Positions 1 through 8,661 of a stretch of DNA of 64,000 bases are shown piece after piece. The notes beneath the pieces were generated by a model. It did no database searches, was not told the origin of the DNA, and saw only the letters and a list, made by a program, of their open reading frames with translations. The DNA lies in assembly GCF_014647495.1 (NCBI RefSeq), contig NZ_BMPH01000007.1:1-64000 (forward strand). The letters run 5' to 3'. The position numbers were made by a program, and so were the translations under genes. Every line of letters starts with the position of its first letter. The first letter of the stretch is position 1. The DNA comes from Glutamicibacter protophormiae. GTDB lineage: Bacteria > Actinomycetota > Actinomycetes > Actinomycetales > Micrococcaceae.

Positions 1-308
1 CCAGGGGGTGACTTCGAAATAGTCTTGCTCTACTTCGTATGAGTCGAACATACTTTCATTATATGCCGTTGTTGCGGGGTTGTGAAGAAGTATTTTGACT
101 GGAAAGCGTCCTGCGTGCTAGGGGTGTGGTTAGAAAGTTGGGGCAGAGTGTAGGTCGATGAGGCTGGGGGTGGGGGTGGTTGGTTGCGGGGTGTGGGTAA
201 CCGTGCAGGCCAAGACAAACGCCCGACGGCCCCGTGCTGCAAAAGCAGCCCGGGGCCGTAGGGCGTCCAATGCCAGCCGTCCACAGAAAAGCCAAACGGC
301 AGGTGGGC
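1..308. other. Window start, no gene recognised
   Basis: No reading frame here has recognisable protein character. The first bases could be the last few codons of a plus-strand gene ending in TAG near position 20, but that is too short to support. The only clear structure is the strong hairpin at 220-265, which serves the minus-strand operon to its right. Confidence 0.5.
220..265 (-). terminator. Rho-independent terminator of the mod-moeA-mobA operon
   Basis: Two arms of 21 bases (220-240 and 245-265), nearly fully complementary and very GC-rich, flank an AAAA loop. Read on the minus strand the hairpin is followed by a short T-rich tail. It lies about 45 bases beyond the mobA stop codon, as expected for the end of the minus-strand operon. 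Confidence 0.8.
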
Positions 309-1175
309 TTATTCGTCCGGGTGCTCGTCGGCCCAACGGTGGGCGCGCTCGATGAGCTGGGCGGAGAGCCCGGCGAGGTTGCCCTTGCCGCTGCCGACGG
401 CCAGGCCGAGCAGGAAGGTGCTCAGCGGGGCGGCAGGGCGGGCGACCTCGTGCGCGACGTGCTTGGCGGCGTCGAGCACGGTGGCGATGTCCACGGCGGA
501 ATCGTCGAGCTCAAGTTCCGCGGCGGCGGCGGCGAGCCAGGCCTCCAGGGCCTCGGGCGGCAGGTACTGTCCCATGGTGTTCCTCTCCTTCTGGCGGGCG
601 CGCTCCAGCGCCTGCGGGGTATCGATGTCGCTGCTGGTGTCGTTGTCCACCGGCAGTTGCTGCAGGTCCAAACCGCCCAGCACCCGGCGCACCGGTGCGT
701 TGGCAACCCCCTCCCCCAAGGCGGCGCAGGCCGCGCGCAGGGCCTTAGTGCGGTAGATCCCGGCAAGCCATTGGATGCGGCCGTCCGCATCGCGCAGCAG
801 CACGCCGTCGCCGGCCGCGCCTTCCGCCAGGGCGGCGGCGTGCGCGGCGGCCAGCGCCGAGGCCACGGCGGCTGGGCGCTGCAGGTCGCAGGCCAGCACC
901 ATGGTCCACGGCGCGGTGAGCTCGGGCAGGCCGGCGGCGATGGCTGCCAGCGGTCCGCCGAAGGGCGGGTCCTCGCGCAGCACCGCGTCGGCCAGAGTGC
1001 CGGCGGAATCCGGGCCGATGACCACCACGCGCGAGGCACCGGCGCGGCGGGCGGCGTCCACCACGCGGTCCACCAGGCGGCGCCCGCGCAGCAGCAGGCC
1101 GGCCTTGTCGGCCCCGCCCAGCCGGGAGCCGCGACCGCCGGCCAGCACCAGCGCCTGGAACTGCCCGGCGCTCAT
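309..1175 (-). CDS. mobA: Molybdenum cofactor guanylyltransferase with C-terminal DUF6457-like domain
   Basis: The NTP-transferase domain is about residues 1-190. Its nucleotide-binding start LAGGRGSRLGGADK is at residues 11-24 and a PFGGPLAAI motif follows. MobA-type enzymes attach a nucleotide to molybdopterin, usually GMP. Residues about 200-288 form a helical domain resembling DUF6457, which in actinobacteria is found with MobA. ATG at 1175 overlaps the moeA stop codon (ATGA), so translation is probably coupled. The frame stays open upstream through moeA, but that part is a shadow. An internal ATG at 575, preceded by AAGGAGAGGA, could also give the 88-residue C-terminal domain as a separate protein. 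Family assignment is firm; the domain name is from memory. Confidence 0.85.
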   Translation of the reverse strand: MSAGQFQALVLAGGRGSRLGGADKAGLLLRGRRLVDRVVDAARRAGASRVVVIGPDSAGTLADAVLREDPPFGGPLAAIAAGLPELTAPWTMVLACDLQRPAAVASALAAAHAAALAEGAAGDGVLLRDADGRIQWLAGIYRTKALRAACAALGEGVANAPVRRVLGGLDLQQLPVDNDTSSDIDTPQALERARQKERNTMGQYLPPEALEAWLAAAAAELELDDSAVDIATVLDAAKHVAHEVARPAAPLSTFLLGLAVGSGKGNLAGLSAQLIERAHRWADEHPDE

Positions 1176-2419
1176 GGCTGCAGCCTGAGCACGTCGACGG
1201 TGTCGCCCGGGACGACCGCCGTGGTGTCCGGGCCGATCAGCGCGTAGCCCTGCGCGGCGCCGAAGCCGCCGACCGAGTGGGAGATGCTGGCAGCGTCCAC
1301 GGCCGGGGCGCAGCCGCCGTGCTCGTCGAACACCACCGGCAGCACCTGCAGCCGGCCCGGCGGGGACTTCCACCCGCGCAGCACGGTGCTGCGCAGCACC
1401 GGGCGGCGCGGGTTCGCATGGCCCTGCAGGGCGCGCAGGGCGGGGCGGACGAACAGCTCGAAGCCGACCGCGGCGCTGACCGGGTTGCCGGGCAGCGCGA
1501 ACACCAGCGCGCCGGCGCGCAGCCGGCCCACGCACTGCGGCGCGCCGGGGCGGATGGCCACGCGCACCGCGCGCACCCCCGGTTCCCGCTCCAGCACCTG
1601 GCGCATCACGTCGTATTCGCCCGGACCCACCCCGCCGGTGGAGATGACCGCGTCGTGGCCCACGCCCAGCGCGTCCAGCCGCGCGCGGACCAGCTCCGGG
1701 TCGTCCGGGCTGTGCTCCACGGTGGCCGCGGGCAGGCCGGATTCGGCCAGCAGGCCGGCCAGCAGCAGCGAATTGGATTCCGGGATCTGCCCGCGGGACA
1801 GCGTGCTGCCCGGGGTGCGCAGCTCCGCGCCGGTGATCAGCACCGCGATCTTCGGCGCGGTGCGCACCAGCAGGGATGCGGCCCCGGCGGCGGCCAGCGC
1901 GGAGAGCCGGGCGGCGGTCAACGGGTCCCCGGCCAGCGCGACCGGGGCGCCGGCGGCGCGGTCCTCCCCCGCCCGGCGCACATCTCGCCCCGGGGCGACG
2001 GGCACGTTGATGCGCACGGTGGTCTCGTGGAAGCCGCTGGTGTCCTCCACCCGGACCACCGCATCCGCGCTGCTGGGCAGCGGGGCGCCGGTCATGATGC
2101 GCACGGTCTGCCCGGGACCCAGCACCGGGTCCGCGCCGCTGCCGGCGGGCACCACGCCGAGCACCTGAAGGTCCACCGGGGCGTTGGCGGTGTCCGCGGA
2201 GCGCACCGCATAGCCGTCCATCGCGGAGTTCTCCCACAAAGGCAGCGGGTGCGCGGCGGCGACATCCTGCGCCAGCACCGCGCCGTGCAGCGCGGCGAAG
2301 TTCGCCGGGTCGGCCAGCGAGAGCTGCACCGGCTCCAGCGGGCGGACCAGCCGGAGCACCGAGCGCAGGTGTTCCCCGGGGCTCACGGGCCCGGTACCCG
2401 AAAAGTTGTCAGGCGCCAT
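1172..2419 (-). CDS. moeA: Molybdopterin molybdotransferase MoeA (first copy)
   Basis: MoeA inserts molybdate into adenylylated molybdopterin in the cytoplasm. The protein is 415 residues, normal for the family. It has the ENSAMDGYA motif near the N-terminus, the TGAPLP segment, a GGVGPGEYD loop and the FALPGNPVSA motif of the catalytic domain. I chose ATG at 2419 because AAGGAGG lies six bases before it; a longer start at 2443 is open but would sit deeper in modC. The gene overlaps modC by 11 bases and mobA by four, so modABC-moeA-mobA looks like one translationally coupled operon. A second moeA is at 12288-13520. Two copies are common in actinobacteria; which cofactor form each serves cannot be read from sequence. 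Confidence 0.92.
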   Translation of the reverse strand: MAPDNFSGTGPVSPGEHLRSVLRLVRPLEPVQLSLADPANFAALHGAVLAQDVAAAHPLPLWENSAMDGYAVRSADTANAPVDLQVLGVVPAGSGADPVLGPGQTVRIMTGAPLPSSADAVVRVEDTSGFHETTVRINVPVAPGRDVRRAGEDRAAGAPVALAGDPLTAARLSALAAAGAASLLVRTAPKIAVLITGAELRTPGSTLSRGQIPESNSLLLAGLLAESGLPAATVEHSPDDPELVRARLDALGVGHDAVISTGGVGPGEYDVMRQVLEREPGVRAVRVAIRPGAPQCVGRLRAGALVFALPGNPVSAAVGFELFVRPALRALQGHANPRRPVLRSTVLRGWKSPPGRLQVLPVVFDEHGGCAPAVDAASISHSVGGFGAAQGYALIGPDTTAVVPGDTVDVLRLQP

Positions 2420-3179
2420 CGGCGGCCTCCTTGCACGGTTCAAGCGGGGCGGGCAGCGGTTCGGCGGGCAGCGAAGCGACGACGGCGCGCATGAACCGGG
2501 TGTCCGGGTGCGCGAAAACCTGCGCGACCGGCCCGTGGTGGGTGGGCTCCCCGCGTTCGAGCACCATCAGCTCATCGGCGAGCGCCGTGGTGTCCGCGGC
2601 CGCGTGGGAGACGATGACCGCGCTGATCCCGGTGCGCCGCAGCTGCTCGCGCACCAGCAGGCGCATGTCCGCGGCGGCCTCCACGTCCAGCGAGGCGAAG
2701 GGCTCGTCGATCAGCAGCACCCGCGGCGCGGCGGCCAGCGCGCGGGCCAGGGCGATGCGCTGGCGCTGGCCCCCGGACAGGGCCGCAGGGCGCTGCCCGG
2801 CAATCTCCTCCAGGCCCAGGCGGTGCAGCCAGCGGGCGGCCTCCTTGGCGGCCGCGGTTTTGTCCATGCCGCCGGCGTGCGCCCCGAAGGCGATGTTCCT
2901 CGCCGCGTCCAGGTGCGGGAACAGGTGCGGGTCCTGCCCCAGCAGGCCGATCTGCCGGCGGTGCGGGGGCATGTGGGTGCGCTCGTCGGCCAGCACCGTG
3001 CCGTCCAGCTCGATGCGCCCGGCGGACAGCTTCTGGATCCCGGCCAGCGCGTGCACGATCGTGGACTTGCCGGCGCCGCTGGGACCCATCAGCGCCAGCA
3101 CCGCCCCGGACTCGACGGTGAATTCGGCGCGCACCGTGAAGCCGGAGCGCCGGATCTGCAACCGGGCGTGCAGCGTCAT
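2409..3179 (-). CDS. modC: Molybdate ABC transporter ATP-binding protein
   Basis: This is the ATPase that powers molybdate import. All ABC motifs are intact: Walker A GPSGAGKST (residues 32-40), Q-loop Gln82, signature LSGGQ (134-138), Walker B VLLIDEP (154-160) and switch His192. At 256 residues it is about 100 shorter than the Escherichia coli enzyme and ends soon after the ATPase core, so the molybdate-sensing TOBE/MOP domain is absent. Feedback on transport by bound molybdate is therefore unlikely here (inference). It starts 13 bases after modB and runs into moeA. Confidence 0.9.
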   Translation of the reverse strand: MTLHARLQIRRSGFTVRAEFTVESGAVLALMGPSGAGKSTIVHALAGIQKLSAGRIELDGTVLADERTHMPPHRRQIGLLGQDPHLFPHLDAARNIAFGAHAGGMDKTAAAKEAARWLHRLGLEEIAGQRPAALSGGQRQRIALARALAAAPRVLLIDEPFASLDVEAAADMRLLVREQLRRTGISAVIVSHAAADTTALADELMVLERGEPTHHGPVAQVFAHPDTRFMRAVVASLPAEPLPAPLEPCKEAADGA

Positions 3180-3192
3180 TTCAGCGCCCCGT

Positions 3193-3999
3193 TCACTTCA
3201 GGGCCCCCGGCCGCCAGGCGCGCACGCAGACCAGCACCAGCACCGCGGTGCCCAGCAGCAGCAGGGACAGCGCCACGGCGGCGTCGCGCCCGTCGCCGGC
3301 GCCGTTGAACGCGGTGTAGATGGCCAGCGGCATCGTCTGGGTGATGCCCGGGGCGTTGCCGGCGAACAGCGCGGTCGCGCCGAATTCGCCGATGGCCCGG
3401 GCGAAGCACAGGATCACCCCGGCGACGAGTCCCGGGGCGGCCATGGGCAGGGTGATGCGGGTGAGCACCATCCAGCGCCCGGCGCCCAGGGTTGCGGCGG
3501 CCTGCTCGTACCCGGCGCCCAGGGAGCGCAGCGAGCCCTCCACGGAGAGCACCAGGAAGGGCAGGGCCACGAAGCTCTGCGCGATCACCACCGCGGCGGT
3601 GGAAAAGGGCAGCGTGACACCCCACAGGGAGTCGATCAGCTGGCCGACGGGGCTGGTGCGCCCGAAAAGGTAGAGCAGCGCCACGCCGCCGACCATCGGC
3701 GGCAGCACCAGCGGCACTGCCACCAGCGCGCGCAGCAGCTGCGCCGGCTTCGGCGCGCTGCGCGCCATGAGCACCGCCAGCGGCACCCCCAGCACCACGC
3801 ACACCGCGGTCGCGGCGACCCCGGTGCGCAGCGAAAGCCACAGCGCGTCCAGCGCCTCGGGACTGGTCACGTCCTGCCAGAAGCTGCCCCAGCTGGCCCG
3901 CGCCACCAGCGCCACCAGCGGCATGACCAGCAGGGCGATGCCCAGCAGCGCCGGGGCGACCGCGAAGCCCGGGGCGCGCACGCCGATGTCGCTAGCCAT
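3193..3999 (-). CDS. modB: Molybdate ABC transporter permease
   Basis: This inner-membrane channel subunit has 268 residues with five to six hydrophobic segments. The permease signature is the EAA-type loop around GYEQAAATLGAGRWMVLTRI followed by ITLPMAAPGL. The GEFGATALFAGN segment is typical of ModB/CysT-type permeases. The chosen ATG at 3999 overlaps the modA stop by eight bases (ATGGCTAG). An alternative ATG at 4017 adds six residues. Neighbours modA and modC assign the substrate. Confidence 0.9.
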   Translation of the reverse strand: MASDIGVRAPGFAVAPALLGIALLVMPLVALVARASWGSFWQDVTSPEALDALWLSLRTGVAATAVCVVLGVPLAVLMARSAPKPAQLLRALVAVPLVLPPMVGGVALLYLFGRTSPVGQLIDSLWGVTLPFSTAAVVIAQSFVALPFLVLSVEGSLRSLGAGYEQAAATLGAGRWMVLTRITLPMAAPGLVAGVILCFARAIGEFGATALFAGNAPGITQTMPLAIYTAFNGAGDGRDAAVALSLLLLGTAVLVLVCVRAWRPGALK

Positions 4000-4792
4000 C
4001 GGCGCCCGCCGCGGCATCCCCGAAGCCGTGCTCCTCCAGGATCTGCCGCCCCTTGGGGCCCAGCACGAAGTCCACGAAGTCCTGCGCCCCGGGCTGCTCG
4101 CCCAGCGCGGTGATCGGGTAGGAATTGACGACCTCGGCCGCGCCGGCCGGCACGATGGATTCCACCTTGTCCTGCCCGGCGACGTCGGTGGCGTAGACCA
4201 GGCCGGCGTCGGCCTCCCCGGCGATGACCTTCTGCAGCACCGCGGTGACGTTCTGCTCCTGGCTCGCGGCCTTCACGCTCACGCCCTGGTTCTCCAACAG
4301 CCTGGCGGAGGCCGCGCCGCACGGCACCTGCGGGGCGCACAGCACCGTGGTCGCCCCGGCCAGATCCGCCAGGGACTGAACCTTGCCCGGGTTGCCCGAC
4401 GGCACCGCGATGACCAGGGTGTTGGTCGCGAAGATGACAGGGTCCTGGCCCAGCCCGGCATCGGTCACGACTGCCATGTTCTTCTCGTCCGCGGAGGCGA
4501 AGACGTCCACCGGGGCGCCCTCCACGATCTGGGTGGCCAGCGTGGAGGAGCCGTCGTAGGAGATGGCCTTGATGGCGGTTTCCGGGTGCTCGGCGCTGAA
4601 TTCCTGCGCGATCTCATCGAAGGAGCGCTGCAGCGAGGCGGCCGCGGAGATGGTCAGCGTGCTGGTGGGCGACGCGGATCCCTCGGCTTCCCCCTCCTGC
4701 GCGCCCTGCTGGCCCGCGCACCCGGCCAGGGCCAGCGTTCCGGCGGCGAGCAGGGCGAGGGTGCGAAGTGCTGCGGGTGTCGAACGGCGCAT
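3992..4792 (-). CDS. modA: Molybdate-binding lipoprotein
   Basis: This is the extracellular solute-binding protein that delivers molybdate to ModB. From ATG 4792 it is 266 residues with a lipoprotein signal: Arg-rich n-region, hydrophobic core and lipobox LAGC with the lipidated Cys at residue 25. The mature part has the ModA motifs ISAAASL, the VDVFASADEKNM segment and an ATNTLVIAV strand. ATG at 4792 was chosen because AAGGAG precedes it and the signal peptide begins there; the open frame to 4909 would bury the signal. First gene of modABC-moeA-mobA. Confidence 0.9.
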   Translation of the reverse strand: MRRSTPAALRTLALLAAGTLALAGCAGQQGAQEGEAEGSASPTSTLTISAAASLQRSFDEIAQEFSAEHPETAIKAISYDGSSTLATQIVEGAPVDVFASADEKNMAVVTDAGLGQDPVIFATNTLVIAVPSGNPGKVQSLADLAGATTVLCAPQVPCGAASARLLENQGVSVKAASQEQNVTAVLQKVIAGEADAGLVYATDVAGQDKVESIVPAGAAEVVNSYPITALGEQPGAQDFVDFVLGPKGRQILEEHGFGDAAAGADG

Positions 4793-4899
4793 GGGGCTCC
4801 TTGGATGGGGGCGGTCGGCTGCATGCCTGCTTGCCATGCTACAACCGGACAGGCCGCGCCGGGGTTCTATGACCGCACGCGACGGGCTACGCTGGGAAG
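4793..4899. promoter_or_regulatory. Divergent promoter region modA/moaA
   Basis: The 107 bases between the divergent starts of modA and moaA must hold both promoters. An inverted repeat GCATG-N9-CATGC lies at 4821-4839, close to modA, and could be an operator. No ModE-type site was recognised, and no convincing -35/-10 pair could be assigned by eye. Confidence 0.4.
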
Positions 4900-5940
4900 A
4901 TGAACGCACAACCTGCGGCAGCGCTGAAGGATGCCCGGGGCCGGCCGCTGCACGACCTGCGGATCTCGGTCACCGACCGCTGCAACTTCCGCTGCGTGTA
5001 CTGCATGCCCAAGGAGATCTTCGGCCGGGACTTCGTCTTCCGCGAGCGCTCCGAGCTGCTCAGCTTCGAGGAGATCGAACGCCTGGCCCGCGTCGCGGTG
5101 TCCCTGGGTGTGCACAAGCTGCGGCTGACCGGCGGGGAGCCGCTGCTGCGCCGCGGCATCGTCGACCTGGTGGGCATGCTGTCCCAGCTGAAAACCGCCG
5201 ACGGGAAGCCGGTGGACCTGGCGATGACCACCAATGGCTCGGCGCTGCCGGTGATGGCCCAGCAGCTGAAGGACGCCGGGCTGCGCCGCGTGACCATCTC
5301 GCTGGACTCGCTGGACGATGCGCGCTTCAAGGCGATCAACGATGTGAACTTCCCGGTCTCCCGGGTGCTGCAGGCCATCGACGCGGCCGAGCAGGCCGGA
5401 CTGGGCCCGGTCAAGGTCAATACCGTGCTCAAGCGCGGGGTCAACGACGACGAGATCCTCACGCTGGCCGAGCACTTCCGCGGCACCGGGCAGATCCTGC
5501 GCTTCATCGAGTTCATGGACGTGGGCACCACCAACGGCTGGAAGCTGGATGCGGTGGTCCCCTCCAGCGAGGTCGTCTCCCGCATCAACGAACGCTGGGC
5601 GCTGGAACCGGTGGTCAAGACGGAGCCCGGGGAAACCGCGAACCGCTGGCGCTACGCCGACGGAGCCGGGGAGATCGGCGTGATCTCCAGTGTCACCAAC
5701 GCGTTCTGCGGGAACTGCTCGCGCGCCCGGGTCTCCGCAGAGGGACAACTGTACACCTGCCTGTTCGCCGGCTCCGGGTTCGACCTGCGGGCGCTGCTGC
5801 GCGGCGGGGCCGACGACGAGGAACTGGCCCGGGCGCTGACCGGACGTTGGCGGAAGCGCGACGACAACTACTCGGAGCTGCGCGCCGCGCTCACCCCGGG
5901 CAACCGCAAACGCATCGAGATGTCCTATATCGGCGGGTAG
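4900..5940 (+). CDS. moaA: GTP 3',8-cyclase MoaA
   Basis: This radical-SAM enzyme starts Moco synthesis by rearranging GTP to 3',8-cyclo-7,8-dihydro-GTP. At 346 residues it is full length. The SAM cluster cysteines are C28, C32 and C35 (CNFRCVYC), LTGGEPLLR follows at 76-84, and the second cluster is bound by C270, C273 and C287. The protein ends in Gly-Gly, as MoaA must for activation. It is divergent from the modA operon; its partner moaC lies at 13.5 kb, beyond the accessory insert. Confidence 0.95.
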   Translation: MNAQPAAALKDARGRPLHDLRISVTDRCNFRCVYCMPKEIFGRDFVFRERSELLSFEEIERLARVAVSLGVHKLRLTGGEPLLRRGIVDLVGMLSQLKTADGKPVDLAMTTNGSALPVMAQQLKDAGLRRVTISLDSLDDARFKAINDVNFPVSRVLQAIDAAEQAGLGPVKVNTVLKRGVNDDEILTLAEHFRGTGQILRFIEFMDVGTTNGWKLDAVVPSSEVVSRINERWALEPVVKTEPGETANRWRYADGAGEIGVISSVTNAFCGNCSRARVSAEGQLYTCLFAGSGFDLRALLRGGADDEELARALTGRWRKRDDNYSELRAALTPGNRKRIEMSYIGG

Positions 5941-5984
5941 CTAGTTGCCGTGGAAGTTGCCCGCCGCGGGCGCCAAGCAATTCG

Positions 5985-6839
5985 TCAATTGAACGAATCC
6001 TCCGAGCCGGGAAGGCTCGGGTGATAGGCGACCTTGAACCGTTCCGACCAATCGCCGGGACGGTGGGGCCAAGCCTCGACCAGCCATTTCGGCGGCTTGT
6101 CTGCGAAGTCGACGAAGATGCTCTCTGCCCTCAAATCCCATAGTGAGGAGCCGGCGTCGAACAGCCTGATGCCGTTCAAGTACAGGTGCTGAAAAGGACG
6201 AGTCTGCGAAGCTTCGACGAGGCCCTTCACCGAATTGGCCCAGCGGATGCTGACGCTGGGAGGCCATCCGTTTTCCGGTGGGTAGGCCTTGATCGTTCCT
6301 GCCTGATCGATGTTGAGCTCCTGCAGTCCAGAAACTCCGTTCCACGCTGCGGGGCAGTCGGACTTTCGGGTCCGGAGCAGTGTCAGTTCTCGGAGGTCCG
6401 CACGCACGTCGAGCAAAATGTCGATGGTGGAGCCTTCGACTTCCAGGGCATTGAGTCGCGGCGCACCCACCAGGCTCTCGGTCACTCCTGGAAAATACCC
6501 GATGGACAGCCTGCGCAGTCGAAGATCCGAAACTTCAATTCGCTCCGAGATGACGACTTCGCCATGCGGCGTCGCATTCAGGAATTCCAGATTCTCCAGT
6601 ACTTCAAGTCCCGACAGGTCGGCAACGGCTGTTCCGCGGGCATCGGATTCGTCCAACTCCACGGTGAGAGCCCCGGTCTCGGGGCAAGCCGCAGCGAGTT
6701 CCTCGATGAAATGACCGTTTTGGGGAAGCGAGCGGACACGAACATGAACCAGCTTTTTCTTGATGCCCGAGCCCAAAAGAATTTGTTCTTTCTGAGTGTT
6801 CCAAATCAGACCGCTGGCGGATTCGGTTCGGACGGACAT
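5985..6839 (-). CDS. Orphan leucine-rich-repeat-like protein of unknown function
   Basis: I do not recognise a named family. The 284-residue protein has no signal peptide or membrane segment. Its middle (about residues 60-200) has repeating units of the type L..LEVLENLEFLNA and LRLRRLSIG, like an irregular leucine-rich-repeat or beta-solenoid fold. The ATG at 6839 is preceded by GAGGGG; an ATG at 6869 is possible. Base composition is visibly lower in GC than the Moco genes on either side, and it stands alone convergent to moaA. It is probably a recently gained gene. Proteins of this look occur as orphan immunity proteins, but nothing here proves that. Confidence 0.6.
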   Translation of the reverse strand: MSVRTESASGLIWNTQKEQILLGSGIKKKLVHVRVRSLPQNGHFIEELAAACPETGALTVELDESDARGTAVADLSGLEVLENLEFLNATPHGEVVISERIEVSDLRLRRLSIGYFPGVTESLVGAPRLNALEVEGSTIDILLDVRADLRELTLLRTRKSDCPAAWNGVSGLQELNIDQAGTIKAYPPENGWPPSVSIRWANSVKGLVEASQTRPFQHLYLNGIRLFDAGSSLWDLRAESIFVDFADKPPKWLVEAWPHRPGDWSERFKVAYHPSLPGSEDSFN

Positions 6840-6927
6840 TTGGACCCCTCGTGACTTTGGCTCAGCCATGAATGGCCAGAATAGTGCTCAATTATCCTCG
6901 TCCGCTCGCCGAATCGTAAGTACCGTC

Positions 6928-7476
6928 TTAGCCCATGGACTTCTGGCCGTCCAGGGATTCGCGGATGATGTCCGCATGCCCGGCGTGCTGGGTGGTTTCC
7001 GCGATGATGTGCAGCAGCGCGCGACGCACGGACCAGTGGGTGTCCACGAACCACGGGGCCTTGGGCAGCTCGTGCTTGGCGTCCAGGTCGATGTCCGCCA
7101 GCAGCGCATCGGTCGCGGCCGCGATCTCTGCGTAGGAATCCAGCAAGCTCTGCAGCGTTTCTCCGGGCTGCATGCTGAACTCGGCTTCGATGGCTTCCAT
7201 AGCCTCGGGCGGCATGTCGTAGAAGTCCGCATCGCCCCACCCCATGGCGCTCTTGCCGTGCAGCATGAACTGCTGCCACACCTGTTCCACGGAGCGCACG
7301 TGCTTGACCAGTCCGCCGATGGTCAGCTCGCTGACGGTGGTGCGGGTTGATGCCTGCTCGTCGGTCAGGTTCTGGGCGGTGAAGCGCAGGAAGTGGCGGG
7401 CATTGGCCAGGGCCTGGTTCAGGTCGGCGCGCTCTCCGGTGAGCGTGGTTTCGGTGGCCTTCATGGTGGTACTCAT
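6928..7476 (-). CDS. DinB-family (DUF664-like) protein
   Basis: This 182-residue four-helix protein belongs to the DinB/YfiT group. In actinobacteria the group includes metal-dependent mycothiol transferases that conjugate or detoxify electrophiles. The likely metal ligands are H59 in the GGLVKHVRSVE helix and H164/H167 in TTQHAGHAD, near the C-terminus. It is divergent from the WYL-domain regulator at 7566, with 89 bases between the starts, a usual pairing of a small enzyme with its regulator. The exact substrate is unknown. Confidence 0.8.
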   Translation of the reverse strand: MSTTMKATETTLTGERADLNQALANARHFLRFTAQNLTDEQASTRTTVSELTIGGLVKHVRSVEQVWQQFMLHGKSAMGWGDADFYDMPPEAMEAIEAEFSMQPGETLQSLLDSYAEIAAATDALLADIDLDAKHELPKAPWFVDTHWSVRRALLHIIAETTQHAGHADIIRESLDGQKSMG

Positions 7477-7565
7477 GGTCTTGCTCCTCGTTCTTGGTGG
7501 CTGATAAAACCACGATAAGAGCCATAAGTGTCAGTTTCTGGCCTAAATAGGGGCAGAATATTTTT

Positions 7566-8522
7566 ATGAGTACAAGCCAACGTTCCCTGCGTCTGCTCTC
7601 CCTGTTGCAGACCCGGCGCTACTGGTCCGGCGAGGAGCTGGCGCAGCGGCTGGAGGTCTCGCTGCGCACCCTGCGCCGCGACGTGGACAAGCTGCGCGAG
7701 CTGGGCTATCCGGTGCAGGCCGAGCGAGGGGTAGGCGGCGGCTACCAGCTGGCCGCCGGTGCGGCGCTGCCTCCGCTGGTGCTCGACGACGAGGAAGCGG
7801 TGGCACTGATCGTCGGCCTGCAGTCGACCATCCACGGAGGCGAGAATGCGCTGGCCGAGGCAGGGCTGCGGGCACTGTCCAAGGTGGTTCCGGTGCTGCC
7901 GGCCAAGCTGCGGCAGCGGACCCAGGCACTGGCCGCGAGCACCGTCCCTCTGGACTCGCAGCATTCAACGCGGGAACCTGTGGATCCGCAGGTGCTGGTG
8001 GCATTCGCCCAGGGATGTCGCGACCGCGAACGTATTGCCTTCGACTACCGTGATGCCCGGGGCAATGCCAGTTCTCGACGGGTGGAGCCGGCCAAGCTGG
8101 TCAACGTGGGCAACCGCTATTACTTGGTGGCCTACGACCTGGACCGCGCAGATTGGCGCAGCTTTCGGGTCGATCGGGCGGAAAACGCCGAGCCGCGGGC
8201 GCTGCGCTTCGCACGTCGGGAAATCCCGGGCGGCGATGCGGCACAGTTTGTCCGTGCCGGGCTGCGCGGCGCCGGGAACCTGCGCGTCAGCGCCCGGGTG
8301 CATGCCAGCTCGGAAGAACTGGAATCGCGCGTCGGCAGGTGGTTCGAGATTCAACCGATTGATGAGCACAGCTGTTTGGTGCGGACCGAGGACTCGGACC
8401 TGCGCTGGGTGGCGTTCGGGCTGGCGCTATGCGATGCGCAAGTCAGCGACGTGCAGCCTGCGGAACTGTGCGAACTGCTGAATGGTTGGTCCACAAGACT
8501 ACTGCAGGGTTCTGAAACGTAG
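7566..8522 (+). CDS. HTH/WYL-domain transcriptional regulator (YafY type)
   Basis: This 318-residue cytoplasmic regulator has an N-terminal winged helix-turn-helix (about residues 1-60; recognition-helix region LEVSLRTLRRDVDKLRELG) and a WYL domain from about residue 140. The WYL region contains the basic RRVEPAKLV strand and the NRYYLVAYD segment. WYL domains sense small molecules or nucleic acid. It is transcribed away from the DinB gene, so control of that gene and of itself from the shared 89-base gap is likely (inference). Confidence 0.85.
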   Translation: MSTSQRSLRLLSLLQTRRYWSGEELAQRLEVSLRTLRRDVDKLRELGYPVQAERGVGGGYQLAAGAALPPLVLDDEEAVALIVGLQSTIHGGENALAEAGLRALSKVVPVLPAKLRQRTQALAASTVPLDSQHSTREPVDPQVLVAFAQGCRDRERIAFDYRDARGNASSRRVEPAKLVNVGNRYYLVAYDLDRADWRSFRVDRAENAEPRALRFARREIPGGDAAQFVRAGLRGAGNLRVSARVHASSEELESRVGRWFEIQPIDEHSCLVRTEDSDLRWVAFGLALCDAQVSDVQPAELCELLNGWSTRLLQGSET

Positions 8523-8661
8523 ACAGATGTCTTAGTTGACGCCGGTTTCCGGCTGTTGGCGTTGCACGCAATATGCTTGGCATCGTCGTATTTCTGCTCA
8601 GAAGGTCATATCAATCAATATGCCATCCGACCAATTACCTGGATCCACTGCAACATCAATG

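Noticed and set aside
309-2237. 642-residue frame giving MobA a 350-residue N-terminal extension
   Set aside because: The extension is the Arg/Gly/Ala-rich shadow of moeA. The real MobA start overlaps the moeA stop at 1172-1175.
4793-4899. ModE-type molybdate operator
   Set aside because: No ModE-like repeat was found; only a short GCATG inverted repeat is present.
6002-6020. CCGAGCC/GGCTCGG hairpin at the end of the LRR-like gene as a terminator
   Set aside because: It lies inside the coding region with no T-tract on either strand.
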